Source of the DNA: Alistipes sp.
GTDB lineage: Bacteria; Bacteroidota; Bacteroidia; Bacteroidales; Rikenellaceae
Assembly (NCBI GenBank): GCA_017547175.1
Contig: JAFYQI010000011.1
Span: 1 to 64,000 of the forward strand
DNA: 64,000 nucleotides
Direction: 5' to 3'
The translations under genes and the position numbers were made by a program. Below are positions 60,933-64,000 of the stretch, piece after piece. Position 1 is the stretch's first letter, and every line of letters begins with the position of its first letter. Under the pieces are notes generated by a model that saw only the letters and a list, made by a program, of their open reading frames with translations, was not told where the DNA came from and did not search any database.

Positions 60933-61748
60933 ATGAAGAACTTTAACGATAAAACCATCGTGGTGACGGGTGCTTCGTCGGGTATTGGCGAGGCGTTGGC
61001 ACGCGAATTTGCCGCATTGGGAGCCAATGTGGTCATGGGCGCACGCAGCATCCAGAAGTTGCAACTTATTGCCGGTGAGATTCGCAACAAGGGTGGCAAG
61101 GTGGCCTACTGCGGTTGTGATGTGGTAAAGGAGAGCGACTGCAAGGAGTTGATTGATACTGCTGTCAAGGAGTTTGGTAGGGTAGATATCCTGATTTGCA
61201 ACGCAGGACTCTCGATGCGCGCCATCTTTGACGAGGTCGATCTGGAGGTGCTGCATCGCCTGATGGATGTCAACTTCTGGGGTACGGTGAACTGCTGCAA
61301 ATACGCACTTCCCTACCTGCAACAGGCCAAAGGATCGATTGTCGGTATCTCCTCGGTGGCGGGTCTGCATGGTCTGCCCGGTCGCACGGGTTACTCGGCC
61401 TCGAAGTATGCCATGACGGGCTTCCTCGAAACGCTCCGCATCGAGAACCTCAAGAAGGGGCTGCATGTGATGGTTGCCTGCCCCGGCTTTACTGCCTCCA
61501 ATGTGCGCTTCTCGGCCCTTACGGCTGATGGCACCCAGCAGGGTGAGACTCCGCGCAACGAGGAGAAGATGATGACAGCCGAGGAGGTTGCCAAAATCGT
61601 CGTGCGCGGCATTCAGCGTCGTAAGCGTCTTTGCTTGATGGAGATTGAGGGTCGAGCCACCCATTTCGTCAAGAAGTTCGCCCCCGCCTTCCTCGACAAG
61701 ATGTTCTACTACGTCATGTCGAAGGAGCCCAACTCACCCTTCAAATAG
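60933..61748 (+). CDS. SDR family oxidoreductase
   Basis: The 271-residue short-chain dehydrogenase has the cofactor motif GASSGIGEALAREFAALG (near 12-29), NAGLSMRAIF, catalytic Ser in VGISSVAGLHG, and YSASKYAMTGF with Tyr and Lys. It resembles the dehydrogenase/reductase SDR group close to DHRS7-like proteins; substrate unknown. The last segment (FVKKFAPAFLDKMFYYVM) is hydrophobic and basic, maybe membrane-facing. It starts 1 bp after the MBL gene and shares its transcript. Confidence 0.87.
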   Translation: MKNFNDKTIVVTGASSGIGEALAREFAALGANVVMGARSIQKLQLIAGEIRNKGGKVAYCGCDVVKESDCKELIDTAVKEFGRVDILICNAGLSMRAIFDEVDLEVLHRLMDVNFWGTVNCCKYALPYLQQAKGSIVGISSVAGLHGLPGRTGYSASKYAMTGFLETLRIENLKKGLHVMVACPGFTASNVRFSALTADGTQQGETPRNEEKMMTAEEVAKIVVRGIQRRKRLCLMEIEGRATHFVKKFAPAFLDKMFYYVMSKEPNSPFK

Positions 61749-61751
61749 TTT

Positions 61752-61868
61752 TTTTCGATTTTATAGGGCATATTTGCACTTGCACTTGCGAGGCACGAAT
61801 GGGAAATACGCTTAAGTATTCCCCATCCGAGCCTCACTTCGTTTAAGCACAAATCTGCTCCTCTAAAA
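61752..61868. repeat. Dispersed palindromic intergenic repeat, copy 2
   Basis: A 117-bp relative of 59911-60026 in the same orientation, starting 3 bp after the SDR stop. Differences lie in the inner arms (GAGGCACG / CGAGCCTC, one mismatch) and in the tip, which here pairs as AAATAC...GTATT. The remaining bases to 61956 hold no gene. Confidence 0.75.
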
Positions 61869-61956
61869 TCAAAAAACGGTCGTGCTAATGATCCCTTAGC
61901 TTCCTTTAGTTTCCTTTAGTCGCCCTTAGCCGCCTTTCTTTCCTCTTGGGCTTTTG

Positions 61957-62403
61957 CTACAAAAGCCCGAATCCTCCTGCGATCAGGCCGTAGCGCAATA
62001 CTTTGCCGAGGAACATCGCCGTAAAGGTGATTGTGCGATTGCTGCGCATCAGACCCAGCACGACGGCAATCGCCTCGCCGATCGTGGGTAGGAAGCTGAA
62101 GAAGGCCATCCAGGCGCCGTGTCCACCGAGAAAGTGTTTTGCCTTGGCGAGTTGTTTCTCGCTGACACCGAGCCGTTCGATCCATGCTGTCTTGCCGAGC
62201 GAGCCGATCCAATAGCAGGTCATGCCGCCCAGCGTATTGCCTGCCGAGGCAGCCGCCACGCATCCGATGGGGTTGAGCCCTAATGCTAGCAATCCTACCA
62301 GGATCGCCTCGGAGCTCATCGGGAAGATCGATCCGGCTACAAAGGCCGCCAAAAAGAGCCCCCAATAGCCCCAGTCGAGCATAAATTCGGTAACTAGTTC
62401 CAT
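61957..62403 (-). CDS. DedA-family YqaA-like membrane protein
   Basis: The 148-residue inner-membrane protein has four to five hydrophobic segments and the DedA/VTT pattern: GSIFPMSSEAILVGLLALG near 25-43, AASAGNTLGGMTCYWIG near 53-69 and FFSFLPTIGEAIAVVLGLMR near 98-117. It is the short YqaA type. DedA proteins are thought to move phospholipid head groups or drive lipid-carrier recycling. It starts 1 bp after umuC and is probably co-transcribed with it. Confidence 0.88.
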   Translation of the reverse strand: MELVTEFMLDWGYWGLFLAAFVAGSIFPMSSEAILVGLLALGLNPIGCVAAASAGNTLGGMTCYWIGSLGKTAWIERLGVSEKQLAKAKHFLGGHGAWMAFFSFLPTIGEAIAVVLGLMRSNRTITFTAMFLGKVLRYGLIAGGFGLL

Positions 62404-62404
62404 C

Positions 62405-63664
62405 TTATTTTGCCTTTACGGTGAGTAGCTCGCCCCACTCGGTGGTGTAGCGTTGGCTGACGTGTTCGCGATTCATTTGAAAGGGGTGTTCCCCCTCAGC
62501 GGCCGTCTTGAGGGCCCCGTGTCCATAGTGGCGATTCACACGATCCAAGACCTCCATCAGTCGCTCGTGGCGTGGATCGGAGGGAGGTTCGAAGAGACTC
62601 TGCTGTTGCGTGCTGCGCGGCTCGAATCCACCCAAAATAATGCCTGCCTTCTTGTAACCGAAACCTTCTCGGAAGATAGCCCGAAGCAACTCACGCCCCT
62701 CCTTGACCAGGGCCAGGGTGCTGTCAATCGGTGTCGAGAACCGATAGTGGGCCTCCTCGGTGTGTTGCGGTTGATCTGCGCGGTGGCGGTTGGTCATCAA
62801 AAAGCAGTGAATTGTGCGACATACCGACCCTTGACGACGCAACTTCTCGCCACACATCGTGGCAAATTCTGCCACAATGCGCTCCAGCTCTCCGCAGTCG
62901 TATATCTCGTGCGGAAAGGAGCGCGAGACGGTGATCTGTTGACGCGAGGCCGAGAGGTCGTCCAAGGGCAATGAGGGAATCCCCTGCAGCTCCTGCCAGG
63001 TGCGCACCCCCGTAATGCCCATGCGCCCTTGTACCCATCGTTTGTCGAGTTCGACAAATTGTTGAGCGGTCAGGATCTGCATCTGGTCGAAGAGCTTGCC
63101 GTAGCGCCGTCCGATGCCCCAAACATCGCGTAGGGGAAACTTCGACAAGACCTTGCGGATATCCTCCTCGCGGTGCATGTAGCAACATCCGCTCAGCTTG
63201 GGGTACTGTTTGGCCAACTTGGCGGCAATCTTCGCAAGGGTCTTGGTGGGGGCGATGCCGATGCTGACCGGAATGCCCGTGTGGCGGCGAATGGTGTTGC
63301 GAATGCGATGGCCCAACTCCTCGAGAGGTTCTTCGTGCCCCTCGAGGTTGAAAAAGGCCTCGTCGATCGAGTAGATTTCGATCTCCTTGACCAGTGAGCG
63401 TAGGGTGGTCATCACCCGTCGCGAGAGGTCACCGTAGAGGGTGAAGTTGGACGAAAAGACCGTTCCGCCATGCCGCTCGAGCAGCCCCTTGGCCTGGAAG
63501 TAGGGTTGTCCCATGCCGATACCGATTGCCTTCGCTTCGTTCGAACGGGCCACCACGCAACCGTCGTTGTTGGATAGTACGACCACCGGCCGCCCCTCCA
63601 AATCGGGCCGGAAGACTCGTTCGCACGAGACGAAAAAGTTGTTGCAGTCGCAGAGTCCGTACAT
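62405..63664 (-). CDS. umuC: Y-family DNA polymerase UmuC
   Basis: The 419-residue protein is the catalytic subunit of translesion polymerase V. The palm motifs [15 protein letters not shown] (Asp pair start), [21 protein letters not shown] and [14 protein letters not shown] with SIDE are intact; a helix-hairpin-helix region ([12 protein letters not shown]) and the little-finger domain follow. Length fits UmuC. It lies 8 bp behind umuD, forming the SOS mutagenesis operon, with the DedA gene after it. Confidence 0.95.
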   Translation of the reverse strand: MYGLCDCNNFFVSCERVFRPDLEGRPVVVLSNNDGCVVARSNEAKAIGIGMGQPYFQAKGLLERHGGTVFSSNFTLYGDLSRRVMTTLRSLVKEIEIYSIDEAFFNLEGHEEPLEELGHRIRNTIRRHTGIPVSIGIAPTKTLAKIAAKLAKQYPKLSGCCYMHREEDIRKVLSKFPLRDVWGIGRRYGKLFDQMQILTAQQFVELDKRWVQGRMGITGVRTWQELQGIPSLPLDDLSASRQQITVSRSFPHEIYDCGELERIVAEFATMCGEKLRRQGSVCRTIHCFLMTNRHRADQPQHTEEAHYRFSTPIDSTLALVKEGRELLRAIFREGFGYKKAGIILGGFEPRSTQQQSLFEPPSDPRHERLMEVLDRVNRHYGHGALKTAAEGEHPFQMNREHVSQRYTTEWGELLTVKAK

Positions 63665-63672
63665 GGCCGATG

Positions 63673-64000
63673 TTATGCCAAGGCTTTAATTACATAGGTA
63701 ACCACGCCCCAAATGACCAACTGCTCCTCCTCGGCGATGCGGATCGGGCGGTATTTGGGGTTCGAGGGTAGGAGCAACCAGCCGTTTCCCTCGCGCGCGA
63801 GGCGCTTGACGGTGAACTCTCCAGCCACAAAGCAGATGGCGATCTTCCCCACGGCAGGCTCCACCGAGCGATCGACAATCAGCAGATCGCCATCGTCGAT
63901 GCCCGCGTCGCGCATTGAGTCGCCCTCGACACGCACGAAGAAGGTGGCGGCGGGGTTGGGTATCAGGGCTCGATTCAGGTCGAGCGGCTGCTCCAGAAAG
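63673..64000 (-). CDS. umuD: UmuD (S24 family), 5' end outside the window
   Basis: The visible 108 residues are the C-terminal portion of UmuD, the accessory subunit of polymerase V. The nucleophile Ser is in [15 protein letters not shown] and the Lys in GEFTVKRLA. Upstream of the Val-Arg-Val start of this motif the frame continues without a stop to the edge ([20 protein letters not shown]), so the start lies beyond 64000. RecA filaments should trigger self-cleavage, making UmuD' for the active polymerase. The LexA site cannot be seen. Confidence 0.93.
   Translation of the reverse strand, partial: FLEQPLDLNRALIPNPAATFFVRVEGDSMRDAGIDDGDLLIVDRSVEPAVGKIAICFVAGEFTVKRLAREGNGWLLLPSNPKYRPIRIAEEEQLVIWGVVTYVIKALA

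Overview
The window looks like chromosome of a member of the Bacteroidota, most likely a gut Bacteroidales and plausibly Alistipes-like (moderate-to-high GC for the group). Support: a single lpxC-fabZ fusion gene, promoters of the form TTTG / ~20 bp / TAnnTTTG, starts without Shine-Dalgarno sequences, SusD-free but lipoprotein-based sugar enzymes, a TamB-ExbB-ExbD-TonB cluster and a eukaryote-type GlgB. The genus is inference; no rRNA or tRNA is present to settle it.

Layout. 1-6.3 kb: a 465-bp intergenic stretch with repeats, a secreted metalloprotease-like protein, a YjbR-type protein, an HD hydrolase overlapping mutY, a K+/H+ antiporter and two small proteins. 6.4-14.9 kb: core genes on the minus strand, lpxC/fabZ-lpxA, then rimP-nusA-infB and a CoA transferase. 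15-17.9 kb: an orphan TonB-like protein, nagB and a GLUG-repeat lipoprotein. 17.88-27.35 kb: an accessory island (below). 27.4-36.3 kb: a GH43 lipoprotein and the arabinose operon galM-transporter-araD-araA-araB. 36.4-39.3 kb: a secreted alpha/beta hydrolase and kduI-kduD. 39.4-42.1 kb: an S24-type repressor, a small protein and an orphan phage terminase large subunit. 42.2-47.7 kb: tsaD, an aldehyde dehydrogenase, a FadL-type porin, a probable rod-shaped non-coding RNA and a LytTR regulator. 47.8-56 kb: tamB-exbB-exbD-tonB-DUF1573-mtaD. 56-64 kb: glgB, a POT peptide transporter, a PhnP-like hydrolase, an SDR, a YqaA-type DedA protein, umuC and the 3' part of umuD.

The most interesting part is the island. 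It holds a WYL-domain regulator in an operon with a fused Cas4-like/DEDD-exonuclease protein, an esterase-like hydrolase with a SMUG1/UDG-like protein, and an AAA+ ATPase flanked by two members of one uncharacterised protein family, each with a different partner gene. Two divergent promoter regions drive it. All four promoters carry a GCCAA-N3-TTGGC-type palindrome whose centre lies exactly 19 bp from the first base of the -7 box, so the pieces look like one regulon, probably run by the WYL protein. The island ends are marked by AAAAGGGTTGTTC on the left and its exact reverse complement on the right, as if a bidirectional terminator between two convergent genes had been split by the insertion. 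Function (phage defence, DNA repair or stress response) is inference only.

Functional links elsewhere: the GH43 enzyme should release arabinose or xylose from plant glycans, the mutarotase and Na+ symporter bring it in, and AraA, AraB and AraD convert it to xylulose 5-phosphate. ExbB/ExbD/TonB energise outer-membrane uptake. LpxA and LpxC start lipid A synthesis.
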